From Clostridium_AW malenominatum (GTDB taxonomy: Bacteria; Bacillota; Clostridia; Clostridiales; Clostridiaceae), in the NCBI RefSeq assembly GCF_039521365.1, contig NZ_BAAACF010000001.1, positions 1,922,001 to 1,986,000 of the forward strand: 64,000 nt of DNA, read 5' to 3'. Positions 42,195 to 51,374 of this stretch are shown here, one piece after another. Both the position numbers and the translations under genes were made by a program. Each line of letters begins with the position of its first letter. Positions within the stretch are counted from its first letter, which is position 1. The notes beneath the pieces are model-generated. The model ran no database searches. It was not told the DNA's origin and worked only from the letters and a program-made list of their open reading frames with translations.

Positions 42195-43016
42195 ATGCAG
42201 GAAAAATTTTTTACTACTGGCGAATTCGCTAAGATGTGTAATGTTGAAAAACACGTGCTGTTCCACTATGATGATATCGGCCTGTTTAAGCCAGCAATCA
42301 TACAGAAAAACGGCTATCGTTATTACTCTTATTATCAGTATTTTACCTTCTCTGTTATCCTAAACTTAAAAAAGCTAGGAATGTCCCTAAAGGACATAAA
42401 AATCTATCTTGAACAGCGCAATCCTTCCATGTTCTTAGATCTACTAGAAGAAAAAAGTCAACAGGTAGCTGAGAAAATAAAATATTTTCAAGATATACAG
42501 GAAATGATTCAAAGCATGAAAAACATGACTAAGGAAGGCATAAAAATCCACAATAACTTCTACTTAGAAACCTTACCGCAAGAAATTATTCTCCGATCGG
42601 ATAATATGGAAAATTCTCCAAATAAGACTTTTGCCAACTTCATGCAGGAATATATTAAGTTCTGCCAAAACCTAGGCATTACTGTTCAAGAATCTGTAGG
42701 GGGAATAATATCGGTGGAGAATTTGCGCAAGAGTAATTTCACAAACCTTTCTTACCTGTATATCAAGCTCAAATCCTCTCTACCTGGGAAAACAGTAATT
42801 CGTAAGCCAGGAGTCTATTTATGTGGATACTTTGAAGGCACATATGATGATTTATCCAATGCTTATGAAAAGATGCTGAAGTACGCTGATGAGAATGGAA
42901 TTTCTTTGGGAGATTATTCTTTTGAGGAGTATCTAATTTCTGATATTGCCCAGAAAGATCAAAAGCACTATATTACTAAGCTAATAATAGAGACTTTAGA
43001 AAATGACTTAACTTAA
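42195..43016 (+). CDS. MerR-family regulator with GyrI-like effector domain (BmrR type)
   Basis: 273 residues. MerR winged helix (~5-75: FFTTGEFAKMCNVEKHVLFHYDDIGLFKP), coiled-coil dimer helix (~80-120), then a GyrI-like ligand domain. Start at 42195 because AAGGAGAG lies upstream; the ATG at 42162 is within the operator. Divergent from the exporter pair, so most likely its drug-responsive activator. Confidence 0.9.
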   Translation: MQEKFFTTGEFAKMCNVEKHVLFHYDDIGLFKPAIIQKNGYRYYSYYQYFTFSVILNLKKLGMSLKDIKIYLEQRNPSMFLDLLEEKSQQVAEKIKYFQDIQEMIQSMKNMTKEGIKIHNNFYLETLPQEIILRSDNMENSPNKTFANFMQEYIKFCQNLGITVQESVGGIISVENLRKSNFTNLSYLYIKLKSSLPGKTVIRKPGVYLCGYFEGTYDDLSNAYEKMLKYADENGISLGDYSFEEYLISDIAQKDQKHYITKLIIETLENDLT

Positions 43017-43072
43017 TAAAGTCTGAATCTATAGCAATATAAATTATTATAATGCTATCATACAATAAAAAC

Positions 43073-43118
43073 AAAAGTGCAGATTGATGCCATAATTTAT
43101 ACATCTCCCTGCACTTTT
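43073..43118. terminator. bidirectional terminator
   Basis: AAAAGTGCAG and CTGCACTTTT around a 26-base loop, between the convergent MerR gene and next gene. Confidence 0.75.
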
Positions 43119-43124
43119 TAAGAT

Positions 43125-43724
43125 TTATAAGCTTGTAACGTAAAGTCCTCTTGCTGGAGCTACACATAGCTGTATATTATCTATGGCTGTCTGAAAATTT
43201 CCTCCAATAACTCTTATTGTAGATATTACATTTGACCCTAAATTAATTGTGAGTTGATTCCATATTGTGTTTGGAGGAGCCACATAATTTGCTAGTCCAC
43301 CTACAAACTGCAATAGATTATTATTTATATCATATGCTTCTATTGCTACATTTACAAAAGAAGAATAAAATAAACTGACACTAGATACTGGGTTACTTAA
43401 GAATATATCTTTATCATTAGCCAAAGTAAAACCTGCTAGTGTAACTGGAGAAGGTAAATTATTAAAAGGCGCAGTACCTCCAGCTGCCACCTCAAGGTCC
43501 GTAAACCAACCTGTCTCAAAAGTTGCGATAGTAAATCCAAGGTTCTGTGGAGGAATTGGTAAGAAATTCCCTCCCAATCCTTCAAAGGTAATTAATCCAC
43601 ACTGTATTTGTCCATTTGTCTGTTGCGTCTGAACAATTTTAACTTCTGGAAGATCTTTAGCACTTTTTAAAATTTCTTCTATATTTTCTGGAGCATCAAA
43701 TAATTTTATACTCTCGTTTGTCAT
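43125..43724 (-). CDS. uncharacterised beta-rich protein
   Basis: 199 residues, no signal peptide or membrane segment. A short charged N-terminal part (SIKLFDAPENIEEILKSAKD) precedes a region rich in Gly, Asn, Phe and beta-type patterns (ITFEGLGGNFLPIPPQNLGF, then VAIEAYDINNNLLQFVGG), suggesting a jelly-roll or lectin-like fold. ATG at 43724 is chosen with GGAGGTG upstream. A SigK-like -10 (CATATATTA at 43839-43831) with AC 15 bases before it makes a spore-surface protein possible. Not recognised. Confidence 0.7.
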   Translation of the reverse strand: MTNESIKLFDAPENIEEILKSAKDLPEVKIVQTQQTNGQIQCGLITFEGLGGNFLPIPPQNLGFTIATFETGWFTDLEVAAGGTAPFNNLPSPVTLAGFTLANDKDIFLSNPVSSVSLFYSSFVNVAIEAYDINNNLLQFVGGLANYVAPPNTIWNQLTINLGSNVISTIRVIGGNFQTAIDNIQLCVAPARGLYVTSL

Positions 43725-43748
43725 TTTATGCACCTCCAAATGCATCAA

Positions 43749-44004
43749 AAATTTTTATGCTATAATGCTATAACACTCTTTTAGTTTCTATTTAAAAGCA
43801 TAAAGCAACTTAATACCTTAATCTTTAGTATAATATATGATAGCATGTAGTTTGGTGCTACAATAAGTCTACAGTATACTCTTACCTTGTCTTAAAGTAC
43901 AACTCATCTAAAATTTAAAATAAAAAAAAATAATTTACTTTATTCCCTAATTGAATAAAATAAATTATTTTTAAGTAGCTTGTCGGGGATATAGATTATT
44001 TATA
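43749..44004. other. A/T-rich gap with possible sporulation promoter and a hairpin
   Basis: No gene seen. It holds the SigK-like promoter noted for the 43125-43724 gene and a long A/T hairpin at 43928-43970 (18-bp arms with one mismatch, T/A tracts both sides), which should act as terminator for the small ORF on its right. Confidence 0.4.
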
Positions 44005-44076
44005 TTAATGTATTTTATCGGATCTAGCAAACTTGCCATAGCCTAATGGAACCATTACACCTTCTTTAATTTCCAT
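44005..44076 (-). CDS. small ORF, 23 codons (MEIKEGVMVPLGYGKFARSD...)
   Basis: Good ribosome site AGGTGG 8 bases before the ATG, and a terminator about 35 bases after the stop. The G-Y-G-K-F-x-R-S-D-K pattern recalls the first strand of RemA/DUF370-type proteins, but it is far too short, so it could be a truncated remnant or a genuine micropeptide. Confidence 0.35.
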   Translation of the reverse strand: MEIKEGVMVPLGYGKFARSDKIH

Positions 44077-44116
44077 ATAAAACACCACCTGATTCATAAT
44101 CTAAAGCATATCACAG

Positions 44117-44470
44117 TTACACATCTTCAGGTAAAACATTTCTATGAACAAATTCATGAAAAAACCATTCTCCTATTCCAATTAATATGGCTGAAAGAAA
44201 TGCTGCTGTAAAAGGTATTGATCTAAATTTCCACCAATAGTTAAACATAAAAATAGTAACTAGAGCTAAACCCATGTCAGAAATTGTTGTTACAAGATTA
44301 TTTGATATATCTAATAATATAATATCACCTAAAATATATGCAAGGGCTGTAACAACAGCGGCTATATATAATATGCTGATGAAGCTTAAATTGGTCATCA
44401 TGCCAAGGACAACCTCTAAAACCACCGCAACTATAAGAAACTTTATTATTAAAGCAGAAACATGCTTCAT
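44117..44470 (-). CDS. YndM/DUF2512-family membrane protein
   Basis: 117 residues, four membrane segments (SALIIKFLIVAVVLEVVLGM; FISILYIAAVVTALAYILGDIILL; SDMGLALVTIFMFNYWW; FTAAFLSAILIGIGEWFFHEF) and a short C-terminal tail. ATG at 44470 with AAAGGAGG upstream. The family is common in spore formers; its function is unknown. Confidence 0.8.
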   Translation of the reverse strand: MKHVSALIIKFLIVAVVLEVVLGMMTNLSFISILYIAAVVTALAYILGDIILLDISNNLVTTISDMGLALVTIFMFNYWWKFRSIPFTAAFLSAILIGIGEWFFHEFVHRNVLPEDV

Positions 44471-44542
44471 TTCTCCACCTCCTTTGCGTATCATGCCGTA
44501 ATACTATTATTCCTTGTGCTATGAGGAATATGCATTTATTAA

Positions 44543-44638
44543 GCATTTGCAAAAGAACTTTACGAAAACTTGAAGAAAGATGGTATGGCGACTGATAAGT
44601 TTGGAGTTACTTTTCAAATTTACACTAATAGAAAATAA
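44543..44638 (+). pseudogene. possible C-terminal gene remnant
   Basis: A start-less open frame reads AFAKELYENLKKDGMATD then KFGVTFQIYTNRK and a stop. Composition looks like real protein, but the frame is blocked by a stop at 44540 and no upstream gene fits. Parent family not recognised. Confidence 0.3.
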
Positions 44639-44645
44639 CAATCTG

Positions 44646-44669
44646 AACTCTCAACTTTCGTTGAGAGTT
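44646..44669 (-). terminator. hairpin at the end of the PhzF gene
   Basis: AACTCTCAAC and GTTGAGAGTT with a 4-base loop, overlapping the stop codon; weak T tract. Confidence 0.5.
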
Positions 44670-45577
44670 TCATTTAATGATAATTCAGTTTTAAATACTA
44701 TTACAGCATTTCCAGCAACTTTAACTTCCACAGGCTCTCTATCTTCTATCTTTACCTCAACTTCAATAATCCCTGGTCGGTTTATAGCTTCACCCAGCTT
44801 AGCCTTAAATTTAAATATAGAATTATTGTGATGAACAAGATTATGATGAACAAGATATGCACCTAAAGGACCATTTGCATTGCCAGTAACAGGGTCTTCA
44901 TTTATACCTATTGCAGGCGCAAACATTCTGCCATGAATTAAAATATCACTATGCTGTGTATTAACTGTAAAAACATAGTATCCATTACATTTAATAATCT
45001 TGCTTAAATTAGATAGTCTTTGGTAATCCGGCTGCAATGTATTTAAAGTTTGGATACTTTTTATTCCCACCATAACCTTAGAATGACCTGTTGAGACTAT
45101 CTGAATTTCATAGTTTTCTAATAAATCACTATCTTTTATATTAAGTGCTTTTAAAAGTTCTTCTTTATTTACGCCATCAATAACACTTCCAAACTCAACT
45201 TTACCCTGGGTCATAACAATTTTATAATCCTCATTTTTCTTTATTACATCAACAGGTAAAATCCCAGCACCTGTCTTATGATAAACCCTTGAAGTATCAA
45301 GTCCATTTTCAACAGCACGGGCATAATGAGCAGCAATAGTAGCATGCCCACAGATGGGCACTTCATTTGTTGGAGTAAAGAAGCGTATATGAACATCATA
45401 TTCACTACTATTTGAAGAAAAGCTAAAGGCTGTCTCAGAATTATTAAGTTCCCTTGCTATTTTCTGCATTTCATATTCCGTTAGTCCATCTGCGTTTGTT
45501 ATTACCCCTGCTGGATTTCCTGTAAGTTTTTCCTTTGTAAATGAATCAATTTGATATAAATTATATTTTCTCGTCAT
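44651..45577 (-). CDS. PhzF-family epimerase/isomerase-like protein
   Basis: 308 residues, diaminopimelate-epimerase fold with two repeated halves. N-terminal IDSFTKEKLTGNPAGVI, the catalytic Glu in NNSETAFSF, PICGHATIAAHYA, and GINEDPVTGNANGPLGAYL. PhzF itself isomerises a phenazine precursor, but no phenazine genes are here, so the real substrate is unknown. ATG at 45577 with AGGAGTGGAG upstream. Confidence 0.9.
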   Translation of the reverse strand: MTRKYNLYQIDSFTKEKLTGNPAGVITNADGLTEYEMQKIARELNNSETAFSFSSNSSEYDVHIRFFTPTNEVPICGHATIAAHYARAVENGLDTSRVYHKTGAGILPVDVIKKNEDYKIVMTQGKVEFGSVIDGVNKEELLKALNIKDSDLLENYEIQIVSTGHSKVMVGIKSIQTLNTLQPDYQRLSNLSKIIKCNGYYVFTVNTQHSDILIHGRMFAPAIGINEDPVTGNANGPLGAYLVHHNLVHHNNSIFKFKAKLGEAINRPGIIEVEVKIEDREPVEVKVAGNAVIVFKTELSLNETLNES

Positions 45578-45680
45578 TATCTCCACTCCTAAATATAGGT
45601 ATTATATAATCAATTATAGTTTTGATAGGATATATATACAAGTACGCACTTTTTAATTTGATACTTACCTTTATGTGTAA

Positions 45681-45716
45681 AAAATAGGCTTACACTCTTT
45701 GAGATAAGCCTATTTT
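45681..45716 (-). terminator. terminator after the lipoprotein gene
   Basis: AAAATAGGCTTA and TAAGCCTATTTT around a 12-base loop. Confidence 0.8.
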
Positions 45717-45734
45717 TATATGTTATTACATTAA

Positions 45735-46391
45735 TTATTGTAATTCTATGCCTTGATTTTTTTGTATATCATCGGCAATAATAGCTTTGCCTTTAACTAC
45801 TTTTCCTGTCTTTACCTCTGGTTGAACAGATGGATTACTTGGATATTTGTTTCCATCAAATTTGATTTGAGAATAAAATGGCTCTATTCCTCCTCCCGAT
45901 ACATACATAATTAAGTCATTCCAGCCATTTGTTTTATCGCTACTTACAATTATTGGGTTTCTTACAAGAGTAAAATTAGAAATTAATTTGTAATCTTCTT
46001 TTTCTCCTTCAAATATAAGTGCTGTAGAACCGCCACTTCCTGATACATATTGACCTACTAAATATACAAAAGTTTCAGCTTTTCCATCACCATTTAAGTC
46101 AATTTTATTGTAATAATATTTTAATGGTCCATCAGTTTTTTCGTTATAATTTAAAGTTTTTGCAATAGCTTCTTCTAATTTTCCATCTCTTTCTTTTTCA
46201 GACACCTCATAAGATAGATTTGAAAGATCTATTTTATCTGATTGGAGCTTAATTATATTTTCTTCTTCCTTTTTCTCCATTTGCGCAAATACCTTTTCTT
46301 CTTTTTTCGCTATTGCTTCTTTACTTTGTCCGCAAGCTGTTAAACTCATTACAGATGCTGTTATTAATAAAATACTTATTAATTTTCTCAC
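45735..46391 (-). CDS. lipoprotein with calcium-loop-like segment
   Basis: 218 residues. Lipid-anchor signal with lipobox LTAC (~residue 20), a Lys/Glu-rich helical spacer (~25-75), then a beta-rich domain with KIDLNGDGKAETFVYL, like the D-x-N-x-D-G loops of VCBS/EF-hand-type repeats. Follows another lipoprotein gene 42 bases away on the same strand, probably an operon. Function unknown. Confidence 0.75.
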   Translation of the reverse strand: MRKLISILLITASVMSLTACGQSKEAIAKKEEKVFAQMEKKEEENIIKLQSDKIDLSNLSYEVSEKERDGKLEEAIAKTLNYNEKTDGPLKYYYNKIDLNGDGKAETFVYLVGQYVSGSGGSTALIFEGEKEDYKLISNFTLVRNPIIVSSDKTNGWNDLIMYVSGGGIEPFYSQIKFDGNKYPSNPSVQPEVKTGKVVKGKAIIADDIQKNQGIELQ

Positions 46392-46432
46392 TAAAAACCC
46401 TCTCCTCTTTCTTAAATATTTTATATTTTCTA

Positions 46433-47383
46433 TTATTTTACCAAGTAGTATTCTTCAACTTTTTTTCCTACTTCATCCACAATTTTAAATTTTAAAGAAT
46501 TAACTTTTTTATATGCTTCCCCACCATCTTGTTTTATCACAAATTTATATTCAGTTAATAATTTGTCCATTTCTTCTGCTGCATATTTTGAAATTTTAAG
46601 GTCACTTTCTTTTAACTCTTTATATGCATTTTTAACACTATCATTAACTTTACCAGTTTCAAAGTCTACATCTTTATTAAAATGACTAATAGTTAATAAC
46701 GCTTGTATATGCCACTTCATTAAATCTTTTATATCTTCTCTATTAGCAAGTCCTCTGTTATCTTTAATAGCTTTTTCAAGTGTAACTACTCTATTCTTTA
46801 CTTCTTCAACATCAACATTGATGTACTCTCCATTAAAGATAGGTTTCTGCTGGTCTTTTTTTCTTAATTCATAGTATGGTTTTAAATTTTTTGAAAGGTA
46901 CTGGCTAAAATTATCTGCAATCATTGCATAATCTATGGTTAAATAGTGAGCTCCCTCTCTCATTTTAAATGTATAACCTGAAGTTACAGTTTTCTTAACT
47001 TCATCTTTTATCTTTTCATCTTTTATCTTTTCTAAATCTAATTTACGTCCTTCATTCATTTCATTGATTGCATTAAAATACCTTCCTTCCAATTTATCAA
47101 AATTAGTATTTAATAATAATTCATATTCTCTAACCATTTTATCTGCTATTTCTTCTGAAACCTTTTCGATATTATCTACAATGAACTCTTTTGTTTTTAA
47201 AGAATCACTAGTTTCTAGCACTTTTATAAACTCAGTAAATACTTCTTCACTAGCTTTATTTTTATCTTTTTCTACTGTAGATTCTATTTTCCCAGTCTCT
47301 ATTGACTGCTCCTTTGCTCTACATCCCACCATAAAGATTGCTATACAAATTACTGTTATTAATCCTATCAATATTTTTTTCAT
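46433..47383 (-). CDS. helical lipoprotein, function unknown
   Basis: 316 residues. Signal peptide with lipobox MVGC (~residue 21), then an almost wholly alpha-helical, Lys/Glu-rich domain (DUF3829/YiiG-like by general pattern; I cannot confirm). Probably co-transcribed with the next lipoprotein gene. Cell-surface location likely. Confidence 0.7.
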   Translation of the reverse strand: MKKILIGLITVICIAIFMVGCRAKEQSIETGKIESTVEKDKNKASEEVFTEFIKVLETSDSLKTKEFIVDNIEKVSEEIADKMVREYELLLNTNFDKLEGRYFNAINEMNEGRKLDLEKIKDEKIKDEVKKTVTSGYTFKMREGAHYLTIDYAMIADNFSQYLSKNLKPYYELRKKDQQKPIFNGEYINVDVEEVKNRVVTLEKAIKDNRGLANREDIKDLMKWHIQALLTISHFNKDVDFETGKVNDSVKNAYKELKESDLKISKYAAEEMDKLLTEYKFVIKQDGGEAYKKVNSLKFKIVDEVGKKVEEYYLVK

Positions 47384-47519
47384 TTCTATAAATTTCCCTC
47401 CTATGCTTAATTTTCTAATTAGATAATATCAACAATTGTTTATCTAAGAATTACAAATCATTTACTAATGAATTACAAATTAGCAACAAAATTATCCTTA
47501 ATTTATATTGCTAATAAAA

Positions 47520-47543
47520 AAAGAGCTTCTTTCAAAGCTCTTT
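47520..47543 (-). terminator. terminator of the azoreductase gene
   Basis: AAAGAGCTT and AAGCTCTTT, 6-base loop, T run on the minus strand. Confidence 0.8.
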
Positions 47544-47567
47544 ATCATTTACGATAATATTAATTTT

Positions 47568-48218
47568 TTATTCTCTCCAAGCATCTTCTATAACGTCATC
47601 TATTTTATCTATGGCTTTTTTTATAGCTTCATTTCTTTCTTCTTCAGTAAAACCAACGCCGTCAACTAGCAGTTCTTCAAATCTCTTTATACCAATTGTC
47701 TTCATGATATCTTCTACATAGTTTAAACCCTTATTCATAACCACTCTTAAAAGCCAAGGAATATTTCCTCCTGAGGATTGAATATAAACCATGCCTCTTG
47801 GCTTATCTTTTAGTAATCCCTCTATTTTATCTTCATTTATACTTACAGTTTTTCCATCCATAACGACGCAATCAATATATTCCTTTAATGGCGCTGGAAA
47901 GGATAAACTCCACATAGGAGTTGCAATAACATACATATCAGCTTCTTTAAATTGGTCTGTTAGTTTGACTATTTTGTGCACTTCTTTTTGCTGCTCTTCG
48001 TTTAGTTTATTATAATCTTCTTCCTTTATCATTGCATTTCTTCTTTCAAAATACTGATATTCTAGGCGTGGTACATGGACATCATAAAGGTCCAATTCCT
48101 CTAATTGAAAGTCTTTGTGTAACTCTAAAAATCTGTTAACAAATGCCCTCCCTACGGTTTTACTTGCCGACATGTGCTCTGGCTTTGAATTTACTGTTAT
48201 ATACAATAGTTTTTTCAT
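47568..48218 (-). CDS. azoR: FMN-dependent NADH-azoreductase family protein
   Basis: 216 residues, flavodoxin-like fold. FMN-phosphate loop ITVNSKPEHMSASKTVGRAF; ATPMWSLSFPAPLKEYIDCV; YIQSSGGNIPW. Reduces quinones, azo dyes and nitro-aromatics with NAD(P)H. ATG with AGGGGTGA upstream. Single-gene unit. Confidence 0.88.
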   Translation of the reverse strand: MKKLLYITVNSKPEHMSASKTVGRAFVNRFLELHKDFQLEELDLYDVHVPRLEYQYFERRNAMIKEEDYNKLNEEQQKEVHKIVKLTDQFKEADMYVIATPMWSLSFPAPLKEYIDCVVMDGKTVSINEDKIEGLLKDKPRGMVYIQSSGGNIPWLLRVVMNKGLNYVEDIMKTIGIKRFEELLVDGVGFTEEERNEAIKKAIDKIDDVIEDAWRE

Positions 48219-48288
48219 TTACTTCACCCCTAATAATTATTATTTATATTAGTGTTTACCCCATTTTCAAAAAAATTCTACATAAAAT

Positions 48289-48340
48289 AAGACTTCCAGC
48301 TCTTGTTATGAATTTCATAACATAAACTAAAAGTCTTTTT
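48289..48340 (-). terminator. probable terminator of the symporter gene
   Basis: AAGACTT/AAGTCTT enclose a second stem TTATG/CATAA, just past the symporter stop. Confidence 0.4.
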
Positions 48341-48355
48341 AAAATAGGCTGACTA

Positions 48356-49576
48356 TTATTTGTACACGCTATAGTCTATTTCATTTTCACTTCTTGCAAC
48401 GATTAGCGCTGTAAGGGTATCTGAATCTACGTTTAATATTGTTCTAAGCATTCCTACAAACCATTCTACTCCTGCAAATAAGGCAATAGCATCTATTGGT
48501 AAGCCCATTTGAGGTACGATTATGGCAAGGGATACAAGTCCTGCACCTGGAACAACTGCGTTAGCTAATGAAACTAAAGTTGCCAAGGCTGCAATATATA
48601 AGTACTGTGTACCTGAATATCTAACACCATAAATTTGTGCTATGGTGACAATTGTAAAAGCCATATGCATAGCTGATCCGTTGCTGTTAAGGGTCATCCC
48701 AAGTGGTAGTACAAGTTTTGTAACCTTTTCACTTATACCTAACTTTTCTTTAGCATCCTTCATTTCTGTAGGTAATGTTACAGCTGATGAAGTTGTAGCG
48801 AGTGCTACTAGTGACATTTCTGTCATTCCTTTTACTAGCTTTATAAAGTCAACTCTGCAGTAAGCTGCAACTATAATAAAGAATAATGCAAGGTATGCAA
48901 ATGTTGCAATGGCATAAATGCCAAGATATTTAGAAAGAGGTAATATTACTGCAACCCCAACTTTTCCTATGGTAGAAGCTATTAATGAAAATATACCAAT
49001 TGGGGCAATCTTCATTATAATTGAAATCATTTTTAATATGGTTTTATTAAACTCTATAATCATTTCGAGAAGTTTACTGTTTTCATCTTCAATTCTTACG
49101 TAACTTAAAGCTACTCCAAATAAAATAGCAAAGACTATTGCCTGAACTATAACTCCTTCAGACATTGATTTTATTACATTTGTAGAGAAAAATCCAAGTA
49201 TGGTATCGTATATAGATCCCATATTATTTGCTTCAACTTTTGCTCCTCCACTTAAAGCACTTAAGTCTATCCCAACACCAGGTCTTAAAAACATTGCCAT
49301 TCCAACTCCCACTAAAGCGGCAAAAAGGGATGTGGCAAAAAATATAATTATAACCTTTACTCCTCGTTTTCCAAGCTCCCTTGGGTTAAGACTTCCAACT
49401 GCTTCTATTATTTGACCCATCACAAGAAGTATAATGGACATTTGTATTAATCTTAGAAAAATATCCCCTATTAATTTAATTCCTTCAACTCTTCCGTTTG
49501 ATAATGTACCAACAATAACTCCAAGCACCATGGCAATCATTATTTGCACAGTCATGTTTACTTTTCTCAACTTCAT
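48356..49576 (-). CDS. dicarboxylate/amino-acid:cation symporter (DAACS, GltP/DctA-like)
   Basis: 406 residues, eight helices and two hairpins. TTSSAVTLPTEMKDAKEKLG (the serine-rich hairpin), LPLGMTLNSNGSAMHMAF (NMDGT-like motif, here NSNGS), and PGAGLVSLAIIV match glutamate/aspartate or C4-dicarboxylate carriers. The NMDGT variant may shift ion or substrate preference. ATG at 49576 with AAGGAGATG upstream. Divergent PucR regulator 154 bases away. Confidence 0.9.
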   Translation of the reverse strand: MKLRKVNMTVQIMIAMVLGVIVGTLSNGRVEGIKLIGDIFLRLIQMSIILLVMGQIIEAVGSLNPRELGKRGVKVIIIFFATSLFAALVGVGMAMFLRPGVGIDLSALSGGAKVEANNMGSIYDTILGFFSTNVIKSMSEGVIVQAIVFAILFGVALSYVRIEDENSKLLEMIIEFNKTILKMISIIMKIAPIGIFSLIASTIGKVGVAVILPLSKYLGIYAIATFAYLALFFIIVAAYCRVDFIKLVKGMTEMSLVALATTSSAVTLPTEMKDAKEKLGISEKVTKLVLPLGMTLNSNGSAMHMAFTIVTIAQIYGVRYSGTQYLYIAALATLVSLANAVVPGAGLVSLAIIVPQMGLPIDAIALFAGVEWFVGMLRTILNVDSDTLTALIVARSENEIDYSVYK

Positions 49577-49730
49577 AATTATCATCTCCTTATGAAAGAT
49601 AGGGATGTAATATTGCAATCTTACTTTATTATGCTAATATAAATATATCATTATTCGTATTCAGTTTCATTGGCATGAAGTTCTAGATTATAAGGCGTTT
49701 TTTATACCTAAGGGATAAAGGAGTGGTAGT

Positions 49731-51350
49731 TTGAATATCAAAGATTTGCTAAAAATAAAATCCTTTAATGGAGCAAAATTAATTGCAGGAAAAGAAGGAA
49801 TTTTAAATGAAGTACATGGCGTTAACATACTTGAAGCTATCGATATAGAAAATTGGGGCAGGCTTGGAGATGTGATATTATCTAGTTTCTTTGCCTTGCA
49901 AAATTTAAGCCATAATGAATTGGATACCTTTTTTCAAAAACTCCATTCTCTTGGTATTAGTGCCATTGTAATTAAAACGGAAAGATTGGTTAATAAAATA
50001 CCTGATAACATAATTGAGCTTTGTAACAAACATTTAATCCCCTTAATTCAAATCGATAAGAACGTAAAATATGAATCAATCATTTTAGATATATTAGGAC
50101 CCATAATAGATACTAACGTTAACTTGCTAAATAAATATTATGAAGTACATAGTGATTTAACTAGCCTTGCTCTACGAATGCCCTCAATGGATGAAATACT
50201 CTATGAATTTAAAAACATGATACTTAGAGATGTAAGCCTTGTTAATTGTGGAAAAAACACCGAAATCAGCACTAATCCTGAACTTTTTGACGTTACAATA
50301 TTAAGCACAACTGAAGTTTCAAAGGAAAAATATATGCTATTCAACTATAGGCGCAATAAAGTAATTTACAATAATGCAAATCCCAAAATAGTCGGAGAAC
50401 AAATTAGGGTGAGTATACCCTTTTTAGGTCTTGAAGATTATGAGTTAGTTATACATGAAATAGTAGATAAAATTAGTTCCGAAGATTTTATGATAATAGA
50501 AAATGCAGTGAAATTTTTACAAATGGAGTTATTAAAAAAATACGTTGTATCTCAAAATTTGTTTCAACAAAAAAATAATATTTTAAGTGACTTATTAAAT
50601 GATAAACTTTACGAAAAGAAGGATGTCGATGAAGTATTAGAGTCCCTTAATCTAAGCAAACACAAGCTTTACCAAGTTCTTCTGGTTAAATTATATGAAA
50701 GAGATGAAAGTAAAAACTTAGATAAAACTTTAATGCTTCCTATACTAAAACAAGTTAGAAATGTATTTAGGTTGAATTTTAATGACATAGCTTTCCTTGA
50801 AAAATCCGATAGAATAGTATTCTTAATTAATTTTGAGAATAATGAAGCTGGATTTACTACCTCTTCCATTGAAAAGCTAATGCAAAACCTAGTGGAAAGC
50901 AATTTATTTAAAGAATTTTATTACTCTGTAAGCATCAGCTCAAAGGTAGAAAAGTTTAACATACCTAAGGCAAACAAAGAAGTTTTAGACACTCAAAAGA
51001 TTTTAAGATTATTTCATAGTACAAATAAAATACTATGTTATGAAGACCTTGGAATTTATAAATTATTCTTAGAATCAAACAGCTTAGGAGATCTAGAAAA
51101 GTTCATCTCCCCTAAAATAAATAAATTTAGATTGGATTATCCACAGCTATTTGATACCTTGAAAATATTTTTAGATACAAACCAAAGCTATACCCTAACT
51201 TCTGAAAAGCTATTCCTACACCCTAAAACTGTAAGGTATAGAATTGAAAAAACAAGGGATATTTTAGGCATAGACTTTACAAACCCTGAGGAAATACTTC
51301 AACTTCAAGTAGCCTCAAGGTTAATTAAACTAATAGAAGGCGGGAAATAA
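49731..51350 (+). CDS. PucR-family transcriptional regulator
   Basis: 539 residues. N-terminal PucR domain (~1-125: GVNILEAIDIENWGRLGDVILSSFF), a central GGDEF-like CdaR linker region, and C-terminal PucR helix-turn-helix (~485-535: TLTSEKLFLHPKTVRYRIEKTRDILG). TTG start with GGAGTGG upstream. It is divergent from the symporter and 24 bases before cardiolipin synthase; the symporter gene is the likelier target. Confidence 0.88.
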   Translation: MNIKDLLKIKSFNGAKLIAGKEGILNEVHGVNILEAIDIENWGRLGDVILSSFFALQNLSHNELDTFFQKLHSLGISAIVIKTERLVNKIPDNIIELCNKHLIPLIQIDKNVKYESIILDILGPIIDTNVNLLNKYYEVHSDLTSLALRMPSMDEILYEFKNMILRDVSLVNCGKNTEISTNPELFDVTILSTTEVSKEKYMLFNYRRNKVIYNNANPKIVGEQIRVSIPFLGLEDYELVIHEIVDKISSEDFMIIENAVKFLQMELLKKYVVSQNLFQQKNNILSDLLNDKLYEKKDVDEVLESLNLSKHKLYQVLLVKLYERDESKNLDKTLMLPILKQVRNVFRLNFNDIAFLEKSDRIVFLINFENNEAGFTTSSIEKLMQNLVESNLFKEFYYSVSISSKVEKFNIPKANKEVLDTQKILRLFHSTNKILCYEDLGIYKLFLESNSLGDLEKFISPKINKFRLDYPQLFDTLKIFLDTNQSYTLTSEKLFLHPKTVRYRIEKTRDILGIDFTNPEEILQLQVASRLIKLIEGGK

Positions 51351-51374
51351 AACTAATTTAAAGGAATGAATGAT

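Noticed and set aside
44521..44595. 24-codon ORF MRNMHLLSICKRTLRK starting at 44521.
   Set aside because: No ribosome site and it overlaps a more protein-like remnant in another frame.
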